A stretch of DNA of 64,000 nt from Rhodobacteraceae bacterium M385 (GCA_025141835.1 CP081102.1:2294001-2358000), one strand, 5' to 3'; positions 48,957 through 58,330 are shown, numbered from the stretch's first letter. Notes: generated by a model not told the origin, from the letters alone. Program-made: numbers and translations.

Positions 48957-50087
48957 CTAAAGCGCTGCCTCCTCGGCGCGGCGCTGCGCTTCGATAACTT
49001 CGGCACGCTTTTCGACCTGCTCAACAATGTGATCCACCATCTGGTCGTTGCTCATCTTATGGCTTTGCTTGCCCGCCAAATAGACCATGCCGCTGCCCGC
49101 GCCGCCGCCGGTGAAGCCGACGTCCGTCATCAACGCCTCTCCCGGGCCATTCACGACACAGCCGATGATCGACAGGCTCATGGGCGTTTTGATGTGCTCC
49201 AGCCGTTCTTCCAGCTTTTCCACTGTTTTGATCACGTCGAAGCCCTGCCGCGCGCAGGAGGGGCAGGAGATGATGTTCACCCCCCGGTGGCGCAGGCCGA
49301 GGGATTTCAGGATCTCGAACCCGATCTTCACCTCTTCCACCGGATCGGCCGACAGGGACACGCGCATGGTGTCGCCGATCCCCGACCACAGCAGGTTCCC
49401 AAGCCCGATGGCCGATTTCACCGTGCCACCGACGAAGCCCCCGGCCTCGGTGATGCCCATGTGGAATGGCGCGTCGGTTTGATCCGCGAGCTGGCTGTAG
49501 GCGGCGGCGGTCATGAAGATGTCAGAGGCCTTCATGGAGATCTTGAACTCGTGAAAGTCGTTGTCTTCCAGAAGCTTGATGTGGGCCATGCCGGATTCGA
49601 CCATCGCGTCGGGGCAAGGCTCTCCGTATTTCTCCAGCAATTGCTTTTCCAGACTTCCTGCGTTCACGCCGATACGGATGGAGCAATTGTGGTCGCGGGC
49701 GGCTTTGACAACCTCTTTCACGCGGGAGGCGTCGCCAATGTTGCCGGGGTTGATGCGCAGGCAGGCGGCGCCCGCCTCGGCGGCCTCGATCCCGCGTTTG
49801 TAGTGGAAGTGGATGTCAGCCACGATCGGCACCGGGCTTTCGCGGCAGATTTCCTTCATGGCGCGCGCGCTGTCGGCGTCGGGGACCGAGACGCGGACGA
49901 TGTCTGCCCCGGCCTCGGCCGCGGCGATCACTTGCTTGATCGTGGCGCTGGCGTCCGTGGTCAGCGTGTTGGTCATGGTCTGCACCGAGATTGGCGCATC
50001 GCCGCCCACAGGCACGTTGCCCACCATGATCTGACGGCTCTTGCGCCGGTCGATGTTGCGCCAAGGGCGGATCGGATTATGGGACAT
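48957..50087 (-). CDS. ispG: 4-hydroxy-3-methylbut-2-enyl diphosphate synthase (flavodoxin)
   Basis: 376-residue MEP-pathway enzyme. The N-terminal TIM barrel starts RKSRQIMVGNVPVGGDAPISVQTMTNT, with VADIHFHYKRGI and LRINPGNIGD. The C-terminal [4Fe-4S] domain has ISCPSCARQGFDVI and the third cysteine in IIGCVVNGPGEA. It makes HMBPP for isoprenoids. It lies downstream of the RodZ-like gene on the same strand, a frequent pairing in this family. Confidence 0.97.
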   Translation of the reverse strand: MSHNPIRPWRNIDRRKSRQIMVGNVPVGGDAPISVQTMTNTLTTDASATIKQVIAAAEAGADIVRVSVPDADSARAMKEICRESPVPIVADIHFHYKRGIEAAEAGAACLRINPGNIGDASRVKEVVKAARDHNCSIRIGVNAGSLEKQLLEKYGEPCPDAMVESGMAHIKLLEDNDFHEFKISMKASDIFMTAAAYSQLADQTDAPFHMGITEAGGFVGGTVKSAIGLGNLLWSGIGDTMRVSLSADPVEEVKIGFEILKSLGLRHRGVNIISCPSCARQGFDVIKTVEKLEERLEHIKTPMSLSIIGCVVNGPGEALMTDVGFTGGGAGSGMVYLAGKQSHKMSNDQMVDHIVEQVEKRAEVIEAQRRAEEAAL

Positions 50088-50305
50088 GGGGCGCAGGCCT
50101 TCTCGTGCTGGTTAAGCTCTAGATAAGGCTGTCGGGACGCAGGGACAACGCGATGGTTCGGGTCGCGGCAAAAAGACACCGACCCGAGGGAGGTGGGGGG
50201 AGGATTCGATATTTGTAAAAAGGTGAAGGGAGGGCGTTGTGGCCAAGCCGCGCGGTTTGTGGGGAGGCGGGCGGTATTGGGGCGCTGTTTGTTGGGCGCC
50301 GCGCC

Positions 50306-51805
50306 TTAGGGGCGTGGGATCGGACGCTCATCCGTGGCCGAGGGGGTCTGCACCGTCACCGGCAGCGCGTTGCTGGCGTGGATGGCGGCGGCGACATCGG
50401 CGGGGATACCGGGGAACAGCGCGAGGGTCTGTGCCTGGGTCTCGTCGGGCGCGGGGCCTGTGGGGTTGTAGGCCAGAGCCGCCGGGGCCGGGTTGGGCGT
50501 GGCGGGCACAACGGGGGCCACATCGGGCACGGATGTGGCGTCGAACATCAAGGAGGCGACTTGGGTGAGGTCTGGGTCAGCCTCGGTATCGGCGATTTGA
50601 TAGGTGGCCGTTACCGCATCGGCGGTAAGTTCCACGTCGCGCACGATTGTAGCACCTGTGCCTGCGGGTCCGAGCGCCACGCCGTTGACCGCAAAATAGA
50701 GAGAGCCCGCGTTGCCGGAGCGCAGGCGCGGCGCACCATCGGAGGCGGGCACCACGTAGCTATCGCCCGCGTTGAGCGTCGCCTCATAGAGGGTCGAGCC
50801 ATCGGCCGAGGAAATGCGGACCCATGTAGGACGGGTCGCGAAGATCATCACCTCATCGGCTCGGCCTGCGGTGACTTGAACGGCGCTATTCGCGCTGGCC
50901 CCTGCATCGGCCACGATTGTTGGAGCTGCGGCAGTGGTTGTACCTGCGCTGGCTGGCAGGGTGCCGACCTCATCGGGGTTCAGGGTGGCCAGTGCGCCAT
51001 CGCGGGGTGTCAGCACCGGGGCCTCAAGGGCTTGAGGACGGTAGAGCGTATTGCCCGCCTCGGGGCCCGGCATGGCGATATCAAAGCTTTGGTCGCCACC
51101 GAACGTTGGCGTACCTGTCTGCACCCCGGACAAGGGATCGAGTTGCGCGAGGGGTAAGGCCGGTGCTTCATCAATCGGGGCGATTTGCAGGCGTTGGATG
51201 TCGTGCAGGATCGCCCAAGCGCCGTAGCCGATGCCAAGCGCCAGAACGACCAGCACAGCGACCGAGCCCAGTGCGCCGGGTTCGACCCGCGACAGCAGGC
51301 TATCGCTTGTTTGCGCGTAGGAAATCCGTGACGAGGACATGACCTCATTCGGGTCCATCCGGCGCGGCGCCGTAGAGACAGAGCGTTTGACCGTAGCCGC
51401 CTGATTGCTGGCACTGCCGTGGATGCCCCGGAACCCGGTTTCATCGCAGAAGCGGCGGAACGTCCATTCGGGATCGATATTGAGGTAACGGGCGTAAGAG
51501 CGCACGTAACCCGCAATAAAGCCCGGAGACTGGAACGCGCCCACATCGGCATTTTCGATGGCGGCAATGTAGGTGGCGCGAATGCGAAGCTCTCGCTCCA
51601 CATCAAGCAGCGACTTGCCGAGGGTGGCGCGTTCGCCGCGCATCAGGTCGCCAAGGGGGACATCGTTCAGGTCATAGCCGTCAAACGCCGGCATGGCGGG
51701 CACGTCGGACATGGCCGAAGGGGACACAGCCGAAGACGGGGTGCCAGAGGCTTGCGCCTGGCCCTCTGTCTCGTGGTCCCAATACTGCCCGTTGTCCTGG
51801 CCCAT
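50306..51805 (-). CDS. RodZ-like helix-turn-helix membrane protein (DUF4115)
   Basis: 499 residues. Cytoplasmic helix-turn-helix domain at about residues 51-115 (LGDLMRGERATLGKSLLDVERELRIRA split by AAIENADVGAF), one transmembrane helix at about 180-200 (SVAVLVVLALGIGYGAWAIL), then a Pro/Ala-rich periplasmic part with a DUF4115 beta domain (TRPTWVRISSADGSTLYEA, YFAVNGVALGPAG). RodZ links MreB to the elongation machinery. The order RodZ-ispG is common. Length exceeds E. coli RodZ. Confidence 0.88.
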   Translation of the reverse strand: MGQDNGQYWDHETEGQAQASGTPSSAVSPSAMSDVPAMPAFDGYDLNDVPLGDLMRGERATLGKSLLDVERELRIRATYIAAIENADVGAFQSPGFIAGYVRSYARYLNIDPEWTFRRFCDETGFRGIHGSASNQAATVKRSVSTAPRRMDPNEVMSSSRISYAQTSDSLLSRVEPGALGSVAVLVVLALGIGYGAWAILHDIQRLQIAPIDEAPALPLAQLDPLSGVQTGTPTFGGDQSFDIAMPGPEAGNTLYRPQALEAPVLTPRDGALATLNPDEVGTLPASAGTTTAAAPTIVADAGASANSAVQVTAGRADEVMIFATRPTWVRISSADGSTLYEATLNAGDSYVVPASDGAPRLRSGNAGSLYFAVNGVALGPAGTGATIVRDVELTADAVTATYQIADTEADPDLTQVASLMFDATSVPDVAPVVPATPNPAPAALAYNPTGPAPDETQAQTLALFPGIPADVAAAIHASNALPVTVQTPSATDERPIPRP

Positions 51806-52077
51806 GCGGCCTGCCCCGATTCTATGGTTAGCCCACTCTGCCTAGTAGTGGTGCGTCCAAATACAACTAAATGTTACCCCATTCGGCGTGATTCCCAAAG
51901 GGCGTCTGCCGCGTTGCGCCGTAGATATCATGGTGCGTTGCACGAATGCACCCCGCAACATTGCAAAATCGCAACCCTAGGCGAGAACACGCGCATCATT
52001 TTCATTGCTAAATAAGGGCATAGATCGCGCCTGCACAAAGATTGCGCAGGCTCACAATTTTACCCCACAAATAGGCG

Positions 52078-53301
52078 TCAGCCCGCCAGTTCCTGCCGGT
52101 TCAATGCGCAGTGGGACCAAAGGCCATCCATTGCCCGCACCAGCCCGTCGATCATGCCCATGTCGTGCACCGGAGAAGGGGTGAAGCGCAAACGCTCGGT
52201 CCCGCGGGGCACGGTCGGGTAATTGATCGGCTGCGCATAGATGCCGAAATCGGCCAGAAGCGCATCGGAAATGGCTTTGGTGTGGACGGGGTTGCCGACC
52301 ATTACAGGAACGATGTGGCTGCCGTGGTCAATCACCGGCAGTCCCATGCCCTTCAGGCGCAGTTTCAGCACGGCAGCACGTTCCTGGTGCAGATCACGCA
52401 GGGCTTGATCCGTCTTCAAGTGCCGCACCGAGGCCGCCGCCCCCGCCGCAACCGCTGGCGGAATGGAGGTGGTGAAGATGAAACCGGGCGCGTAGCTGCG
52501 CACCGCGTCACACATCTTTTCAGAGGCCGCGATATAGCCACCGTGGACGCCAAACGCCTTGCCCAAGGTGCCGTTGATGATGTCGAGGCGGTCCATCAGG
52601 CCGTCCCGTTCGGCCACCCCGGCCCCGCGCGGACCGTATAGGCCCACGGCATGGACTTCATCGAGGTAGGTCAGAGCGCCGAATTCGTCGGCCAGATCGC
52701 AGAGCTCCTTGATCGGCCCGAAATCGCCATCCATGGAATAGATCGATTCAAACGCGATCAGCTTGGGCGCGGCGGGATCGTCGGCCTCCAGCAACTCGCG
52801 CAGGTGCGCCACATCGTTGTGGCGGAAGATGCGCTTGGCCCCGCCATTGCGGCGCACGCCTTCGATCATGGAGGCATGGTTGAGCGCGTCGGAATAGATG
52901 ATCAGGCCGGGAAACAGCTTCGGCAGCGTGGAAAGCGTCGCGTCATTGGCGATATAGGCCGAGGTGAAAACCAGCGCCGCTTCCTTGCCGTGCAGATCGC
53001 AAAGCTCTGCCTCCAGCGCCTTGTGGTACACGGTCGTGCCGGAAATGTTGCGCGTCCCGCCCGAGCCTGCGCCCGTGGCTTCCAGCGCCTCGTGCATCGC
53101 TTCCAGAACCACCGGATGCTGGCCCATGCCAAGGTAGTCGTTGCCACACCAAACGGTGATTTCCTGCTCGGACCCGTCGGGCTTTTTCCAGACAGCGTGG
53201 GGGAACTGGCCTTTACGACGCTCAATATCAATGAAGGTCCGGTAGCGGCCTTCATCGTGCAGCTTGCCAAGGGCAGAATCGAGCGCGGAATCGTAGTTCA
53301 C
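52078..53301 (-). CDS. hemA: 5-aminolevulinate synthase
   Basis: PLP enzyme condensing glycine and succinyl-CoA, the Shemin entry to heme and other tetrapyrroles in alphaproteobacteria. The 407-residue product is exactly the length of Rhodobacter HemA. Motifs are GRYRTFIDIERRKGQFP, GSGGTRNISGTT, LDEVHAVGLYGPRGAG and the PLP lysine in IINGTLGKAFGVHGG. A GTG at 53301 (VNYDSALDSAL) preceded by GAGGAGA is the likely start. The open frame to 53445 is not conserved. A perfect FNR-type site lies 131 bp upstream. Confidence 0.97.
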   Translation of the reverse strand: MNYDSALDSALGKLHDEGRYRTFIDIERRKGQFPHAVWKKPDGSEQEITVWCGNDYLGMGQHPVVLEAMHEALEATGAGSGGTRNISGTTVYHKALEAELCDLHGKEAALVFTSAYIANDATLSTLPKLFPGLIIYSDALNHASMIEGVRRNGGAKRIFRHNDVAHLRELLEADDPAAPKLIAFESIYSMDGDFGPIKELCDLADEFGALTYLDEVHAVGLYGPRGAGVAERDGLMDRLDIINGTLGKAFGVHGGYIAASEKMCDAVRSYAPGFIFTTSIPPAVAAGAAASVRHLKTDQALRDLHQERAAVLKLRLKGMGLPVIDHGSHIVPVMVGNPVHTKAISDALLADFGIYAQPINYPTVPRGTERLRFTPSPVHDMGMIDGLVRAMDGLWSHCALNRQELAG

Positions 53302-53431
53302 TGGCGGTCTCCTCATCGGGGGCGCAGTCGCCTCCGCAGATAGATGGCTAAAGCGGGGGATTCCCGCGTTGGTGCAGACATATTGCGCCGGCCCCCATAA
53401 CGCCAAGCTACATTTTGCCGCGAGGTGGGCC

Positions 53432-53445
53432 TTGATCTGCATCAA
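53432..53445. promoter_or_regulatory. FNR/FnrL-type binding site upstream of hemA
   Basis: TTGATCTGCATCAA is a perfect match to TTGAT-N4-ATCAA. In Rhodobacter sphaeroides FnrL activates hemA from such a site, so oxygen control of heme synthesis is likely here. Confidence 0.82.
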
Positions 53446-53468
53446 ACATGCGAAAGAAAAGGGAAAAC

Positions 53469-53506
53469 GGCCCCCGCTTACGTCGCATCACAGCGCTGCG
53501 GGGGCC
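53469..53506 (-). terminator. Terminator of the cytochrome P460-like gene
   Basis: GGCCCCCGC pairs with GCGGGGGCC in the spacer just after the stop at 53521 (minus strand); GTTTTCCC follows on that strand. Confidence 0.75.
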
Positions 53507-53520
53507 ATGGGGAAGCGGTG

Positions 53521-54105
53521 TTATTGGCTCAAACGTACATCGAAGGCCGGATAGCCGAGGCTGTCGGAATGTGTGTAGCCGCCGTGGCAGTCGTGGCAAA
53601 AGCTTTGCGAGATCCCCATGGGATCGCCATTGGGCTGCACCGCGGAATAGACCCAGCCATCGGTATCGGGGTAATCGGCGGTTTCGGCACGGGTCATAAT
53701 GAACAGCGGACCCCGGCGCGGTGCGCCGTCGCGCAGAGTGTAGCTTTCCTTGGCAATGACAGAGCCTACGGGCATCTCGAAGGTTTCGTCGTCCTCTTCG
53801 TATTGAACGTAAGCGTCAAAGCCCACGTCGTTGACGAAGGTATTCAGGAAGCGGCCCCCGTGAAAGCCGGGCGCGGCGGGGCCGGTTTGGGCGTGTCCCC
53901 AGTCGCGGTACACGGCGGCGATTTCATTGTCGCCGGATTGGTAGTTCTCCAGCAATTCGTCGCTTACGCAGTCGTACAACGCGTCAATCTGATCTTGGGT
54001 GAAATCGAGGATATCAGCCTCGAACGTGCAAGAATGCGCGTCGGCAAAAGCCACGCTGCTGGTGGCCGCTACGAGGGCGGCGGAAAGGAAAAGGCGGGTG
54101 TACAT
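53521..54105 (-). CDS. Exported cytochrome P460-like protein
   Basis: 194-residue precursor with signal peptide MYTRLFLSAALVAATSSVAFA. The single heme motif is CHDCH (CxxCH) near the C-terminus in QSFCHDCHGGYTHSDSLGYPAF, and the WVYSAVQPNG segment before it fits the P460 fold. P460 enzymes oxidise hydroxylamine or detoxify NO, but many homologues have unknown roles. The lysine crosslink of true P460 cannot be confirmed. Two cysteines near residues 26 and 46 may form a disulfide. Confidence 0.72.
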   Translation of the reverse strand: MYTRLFLSAALVAATSSVAFADAHSCTFEADILDFTQDQIDALYDCVSDELLENYQSGDNEIAAVYRDWGHAQTGPAAPGFHGGRFLNTFVNDVGFDAYVQYEEDDETFEMPVGSVIAKESYTLRDGAPRRGPLFIMTRAETADYPDTDGWVYSAVQPNGDPMGISQSFCHDCHGGYTHSDSLGYPAFDVRLSQ

Positions 54106-54303
54106 ATCTGGCTGTCCTGCTGGTTTTGATCCCGTGGTAAAAGCACGCTAATCGCTACCTTTCGGTTAACGAAATAAACCACGTTCACGTTATCGAGAGC
54201 GGAGTTAACCAATTGCATAGGCCCGCTGCCCTGCAATCGCGTTGCGCCCCCCTGCCCGGCTCGCCAAGATGGCGGCAAATGTTCCCCCTTTAGGAGTGCC
54301 CCC

Positions 54304-55680
54304 ATGACCCTCGATGCCGTTCTCGCCCGTGTGGACGCCGATCTGGATGCCGCAACAGAGCGTCTGATGACGCTGCTGCGCGTGCCCTCAATCTCGACCG
54401 ATCCGGCCTATGATGGCGATGTGGCGCAGGCGGCGCAGATCTTGGCCGATGACCTGAGCGAGCTTGGGTTCGACGCCTCGGTGCGAGAGACAACGGGACA
54501 CCCGATGGTGGTGGCCCATGGCAATGACGCGGGGCCGCACGTGCTGTTCTACGGCCACTATGATGTGCAACCGGTGGACCCGCTGGCGCTGTGGAACCGC
54601 GACCCCTTTGATCCGGTGATAGAGGAGCAAAACGGCAAGCCCGTGATCCGCGCCCGTGGGGCGTCGGACGACAAAGGCCAGTTGATGACCTTCATCGAAG
54701 CGTGCCGCGCGTGGAAAGCGGTGACCGGGAAGTTGCCCGCCAAGGTGACGATCTTTCTGGAAGGCGAAGAGGAAAGCGGCTCGCCGTCGTTGGTGCCGTT
54801 CATGGAGGCCCATGCGGACGAGTTGAAAGCGGAAGTGGCCTTCATCTGCGACACGGGCCTGTTTGCCGAGGGCGTGCCCGCGATCGTGACGCAATTGCGC
54901 GGGATGATGAAGGAAGAGCTGACCATCACGGGGCCAAGCATCGACCTGCATTCCGGCATGTTCGGCGGCATCGCGATGAACCCGATCCGGGTGTTGTCGG
55001 GCATTTTGGCGGGCCTGCACGACGAAAACGGCGCCGTCACGGTGCCGGGCTTCTACGATGACGTGCCCGAGATCAGCGAGGCCTTGCGGAAAAGTTGGGA
55101 CAAGCTGAATTTCGACGCGCAGGAGTTCCTGGCCCCCGTAGGGTTGAGCGCGCCTGCGGGCGAAGTGGGGCGCACACCGCTAGAGATGATCTGGTCGCGC
55201 CCCACGGCAGAGGTCAACGGCATCTGGGGCGGCTACACCGGCGCGGGGTTCAAGACGGTCCTGCCTTCGCAGGCCCACGCCAAGGTCAGCTTCCGGTTGG
55301 TGGCAGGCCAAGACCCTGTGCGATTGCACGACAATTTCGTGGCCTGGGTCGAGGCGCAATTGCCGCCCGACTGCACCGCCAGCTTCGCGCCCGCCATCGG
55401 CTCTCCGGCCAGTCAGATGGACACGAGCCACCCGATCTTCGAGACAACGCTGAAGGCACTTAGCGACGAATGGCCCGGCGATGCCGCGTTCATCGGCTGC
55501 GGCGGCTCGATCCCCGTGGCCGGCTATTTCAAAGAGATCCTCGGCATGGACTCGGTGCTGGCCGGCTTCGGCAAGGATGACGACGCCATCCATTCGCCCA
55601 ATGAGAAGTACGACGTGGAAAGCTTCCACCGCGGCATCCGGTCCTGGGCGCGGGTCTTGGGCGGCTTGGCGCAGGGGTAA
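54304..55680 (+). CDS. M20 family metallopeptidase (dipeptidase)
   Basis: 458-residue zinc dipeptidase. Metal ligands and catalytic residues are visible in LFYGHYDVQPVDP (His, Asp), IRARGASDDKGQLMT (bridging Asp), IFLEGEEESGSPSL (Glu-Glu), AFICDTGLFAEG (Asp). The last His is probably in IHSPNEKY. The dimerisation domain starts at about residue 200. Substrate peptides unknown. No signal peptide, so cytoplasmic. Confidence 0.9.
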   Translation: MTLDAVLARVDADLDAATERLMTLLRVPSISTDPAYDGDVAQAAQILADDLSELGFDASVRETTGHPMVVAHGNDAGPHVLFYGHYDVQPVDPLALWNRDPFDPVIEEQNGKPVIRARGASDDKGQLMTFIEACRAWKAVTGKLPAKVTIFLEGEEESGSPSLVPFMEAHADELKAEVAFICDTGLFAEGVPAIVTQLRGMMKEELTITGPSIDLHSGMFGGIAMNPIRVLSGILAGLHDENGAVTVPGFYDDVPEISEALRKSWDKLNFDAQEFLAPVGLSAPAGEVGRTPLEMIWSRPTAEVNGIWGGYTGAGFKTVLPSQAHAKVSFRLVAGQDPVRLHDNFVAWVEAQLPPDCTASFAPAIGSPASQMDTSHPIFETTLKALSDEWPGDAAFIGCGGSIPVAGYFKEILGMDSVLAGFGKDDDAIHSPNEKYDVESFHRGIRSWARVLGGLAQG

Positions 55681-55762
55681 GACGAGCGGGCGTTGCTTGG
55701 GTTCGCCACAACCAGCGCGATAGAACCCTTGCATTCCGGCCCGTTACCGCTTTGCTAGGCGC

Positions 55763-56686
55763 ATGACAAAGTTGGTACTGATGCATAAGGCGGACTCGAT
55801 CTACGAAGATGAGCCGGACGTCGTCTATGATTTCCCGCGCGCCTACCTGAAAGCGGCATCAGAGGCTGTGGGAGATTGGATCGTCTACTACGAACCGGTT
55901 AAAGCTGGCCCACGCGGCTATTTCGCCGTGGCCAAGATCGACCGCGTCATTCCCAAGCCGGGCGTCGAGGGCCGGTTCCTCGCGATGATTGCGCCCGGAA
56001 CCTTCCTGCCCTTCGACCAGAACGTGCCCCGCCTGGTAAAGGGGCGCCCCCTGGAAAGTGCCCTCACTGAGCCAGACGGCACGCCGAAGAAAGGGGGCGC
56101 CATTCAACGCGCCGTGCGCCGACTGCCCGAGCCCGACTTCGCCCGCATCGTGAACCTCGGCCTGCCGCAGGACCTCGAGCAGATTGAAGCGACCCGCTAT
56201 GAACCGCAAGGCGCAACCCTCAACGAAGGGGCGCAGATCTTTCGGCGCCCGGTGCTGGAGCGTCTTACCCGAAGACCCTATCGTGATGTCGCCTTTCGCC
56301 GGAAAGTCCGAGAGGCCTACGACTATCGGTGTGCCATGTCGGGCCTGATGCTCCGCAACGGCGGCGGCCGGCCGGAAGTCCAGGCGGCCCACATCCGACC
56401 CGTCGAGCATCAGGGCAGCGATTCCGTTCGCAACGGGCTCGCCTTGTCAGGCACATTGCATTGGATGTTCGACCGTGGGCTGATCTCGGTCGCCGACGAC
56501 TGCCAAACCATCCTCGTCTCTCACAACAAGGTGCCCAGCGACGTGGTGACCCGCCTTCTGCCCAAGAACGGGAAGCTTGTCCGCCCCGTCGATGAGCGCA
56601 ATACGCCCCACCCCGAAAACCTCCGATGGCACCGCGAGAATGTATTCGGGCGCGCGTTGGAGGGAGAACCTGCCCCATGGGGGTAA
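55763..56686 (+). CDS. HNH restriction-like endonuclease (COG3440 type)
   Basis: 307 residues in two parts. The N-terminal 130 residues (LKAASEAVGDWIVYYEPVKAGPRGYFAVAKI) look like a PUA/EVE or SRA-type reader fold. The C-terminal HNH domain has YDYRCAMSGLMLRNGGGRPEVQAAHIRPVEHQ and GLALSGTLHWMFDRGLISV, with His-Asn-His placed as in McrA-type nucleases. Such proteins cut modified or foreign DNA. No methyltransferase or other restriction gene is nearby. It could also be a general repair nuclease. Confidence 0.82.
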   Translation: MTKLVLMHKADSIYEDEPDVVYDFPRAYLKAASEAVGDWIVYYEPVKAGPRGYFAVAKIDRVIPKPGVEGRFLAMIAPGTFLPFDQNVPRLVKGRPLESALTEPDGTPKKGGAIQRAVRRLPEPDFARIVNLGLPQDLEQIEATRYEPQGATLNEGAQIFRRPVLERLTRRPYRDVAFRRKVREAYDYRCAMSGLMLRNGGGRPEVQAAHIRPVEHQGSDSVRNGLALSGTLHWMFDRGLISVADDCQTILVSHNKVPSDVVTRLLPKNGKLVRPVDERNTPHPENLRWHRENVFGRALEGEPAPWG

Positions 56687-56764
56687 TCGCGATCGGCAAT
56701 GCCCTAGGGGGCTCTGCCCCCACGTCTTTTCCCAAGGAAAAGCCGCCCCCCGGGAATATTTTTA

Positions 56765-56902
56765 GAACGAGGAAGCGGCCCGTAACGCTTTCTTAACCAA
56801 TCGCGCGCTAGTGTCATGGCACGGTACAGGCTGGGAAGCCGATGACCGTGAACGAGGAAGGCCCCCGGTTTTAAACTGGGGGCTGACCTTAAATTCCTCG
56901 TT
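56765..56902 (+). ncRNA. Candidate structured RNA between convergent genes
   Basis: Two adjacent nested hairpins are present. Hairpin 1 (56820-56850): CACGGT pairs with ACCGTG around an inner GGCT-GGGA-AGCC. Hairpin 2 (56851-56902): AACGAGGAA pairs with TTCCTCGTT around an inner GGCCCCCGG/CTGGGGGCT. The motif GAACGAGGAAG also occurs at 56767-56777. The region lies between the HNH gene and the MATE gene on opposite strands, so it is not the 5' leader of either. No promoter was identified, and the strand is a guess. Confidence 0.45.
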
Positions 56903-56968
56903 CTTCAAATATCCATCTTAACTGCACAACCGATGCCGCAGACGAAGCGCTGGTTGGAGGCCGTAACC

Positions 56969-58330
56969 CTAGGCAGACGATGGCTCTGATCCCAGCCGCG
57001 CCGCGATGCGCCAGAAACGGATCACCAAGACGAAACCAGCCACCGCGAGGCCGATTGCCAGACCGACCCAAATGCCTTCGCCCTCCCATCCCAGGGGAAA
57101 GCCGAGCGCATAGGCCAGGGGCACCCCAATGATCCAGTAGCTGATGAAGGCGTAGACCATGGGCACGTTGGTATCCTGCACGCCGCGCAGCAGGCCCAGC
57201 GCCATGACCTGTGCGGCATCGGCCAATTGAAAGATACAGGCCACGATCAACAGGCTGGCGCCGATGGCAATGATCTGCGGGCGCAAGGCGTCGGAGGGGT
57301 CTACGAAAAGGCCCACCAATGGCTCGGCAAAGGACATCAGCGCCACGATCGTCACAGCCACCGTGACGCCCGACAGGATAAGCGCGGCCCAAGCGGCGAG
57401 GCGCAGGGCGGGCGCGTCGTTGCGGCTTCGGGTGCGGCCAATGCGGACTGTCGCCGCAGAGCTGAGGCCGATGTGGATCATGAATGTGACCGATATGATC
57501 TGGAGCGCGATCCCGTGGGCGGCCAGTTCCATCGTGCCGATCCAGCCCATCATGATCATCGTGGCCATGAACAACCCGGCCTCCGACAACAACGTGATCG
57601 CGATTGGCCAGCCCAAGCGGAAGACCTGCAAGAGCGCCTCCCAATCGGGGCGCCAGAAGCGGGTGAATAGCGCGTAGTGGCGCAGGCCCTCGGCGCGGGA
57701 GGCATAGAGCGCGAGGATCAGCAGGATGAGCAGATTGGTAAAGACCGAAGCCGTCGCCGCGCCTGCGATCCCCATCTCGGGCGCGCCCAGGTTGCCGAAG
57801 ATCAGCACCCAATTGATGCCTGCGTTCAGGAACACGCCGCCCACCCAAGCCCAAAGCACAATATTGGGCCGCTCCAACGCGCTGAGGTGGGACCGCAAGA
57901 CCACCAACAGGCAACCGGGCCAGATCGCCCATCCGGCGATGCGCAGATAGGTTTGCGCGTCCGCCGATACCTGTGCCGTTTGGCCCGACCACAGCAAAAG
58001 CGCCTCGGAGTACCAAAACAGCGGCATCACCAGCGCCGCAAATCCCAAAGAGATCCACAACCCCATGCGCGTGACCCGGCGCACTTGTTGGTCATCATCG
58101 CGCGCGGCAGCCGAGGCGACCATGGGCATGACGGCCAAGCCAAAGCCCATGCCAAGGATCAAGATCAGGTGGAAATAGGACGAGCCAAGCGCCACGGCGG
58201 CCAGCTCCTCCACCCCGTACCAGCCGATCATCACCGTGTCCGTCACGCCAATAAAGACCTGAGCCAATTGGCCGCCGATCAGGGGCAGGCCCAATTTCAA
58301 GGTGGCGCGGATGTGGGAACTGAGTGTCAT
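56969..58330 (-). CDS. MATE family efflux transporter (NorM-like)
   Basis: 453-residue inner-membrane multidrug/cation antiporter with about 12 helices. The start LKLGLPLIGGQLAQVFIGVTDTVMIGWYG and the family signature around VALGSSYFHLILILGMGFG are typical of NorM/DinF. Repeats of this motif appear near residue 240 (FRLGWPIAITLLSEAGLFMATMI). It would export cationic compounds using Na+ or H+. Followed by a spacer with a candidate structured RNA. Confidence 0.93.
   Translation of the reverse strand: MTLSSHIRATLKLGLPLIGGQLAQVFIGVTDTVMIGWYGVEELAAVALGSSYFHLILILGMGFGLAVMPMVASAAARDDDQQVRRVTRMGLWISLGFAALVMPLFWYSEALLLWSGQTAQVSADAQTYLRIAGWAIWPGCLLVVLRSHLSALERPNIVLWAWVGGVFLNAGINWVLIFGNLGAPEMGIAGAATASVFTNLLILLILALYASRAEGLRHYALFTRFWRPDWEALLQVFRLGWPIAITLLSEAGLFMATMIMMGWIGTMELAAHGIALQIISVTFMIHIGLSSAATVRIGRTRSRNDAPALRLAAWAALILSGVTVAVTIVALMSFAEPLVGLFVDPSDALRPQIIAIGASLLIVACIFQLADAAQVMALGLLRGVQDTNVPMVYAFISYWIIGVPLAYALGFPLGWEGEGIWVGLAIGLAVAGFVLVIRFWRIAARLGSEPSSA

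Noticed and set aside
48567..50126. Plus-strand open frame of 519 codons
   Set aside because: Antisense to ispG and part of the FAD oxidase; no domain features.
52029..52051. hemA terminator (GCCTGC/GCAGGC stem)
   Set aside because: The stem is short and has no T-run after it on the minus strand.
56889..58058. Minus-strand open frame of 389 codons
   Set aside because: A shifted frame of the MATE gene with Arg/Gly-rich composition.
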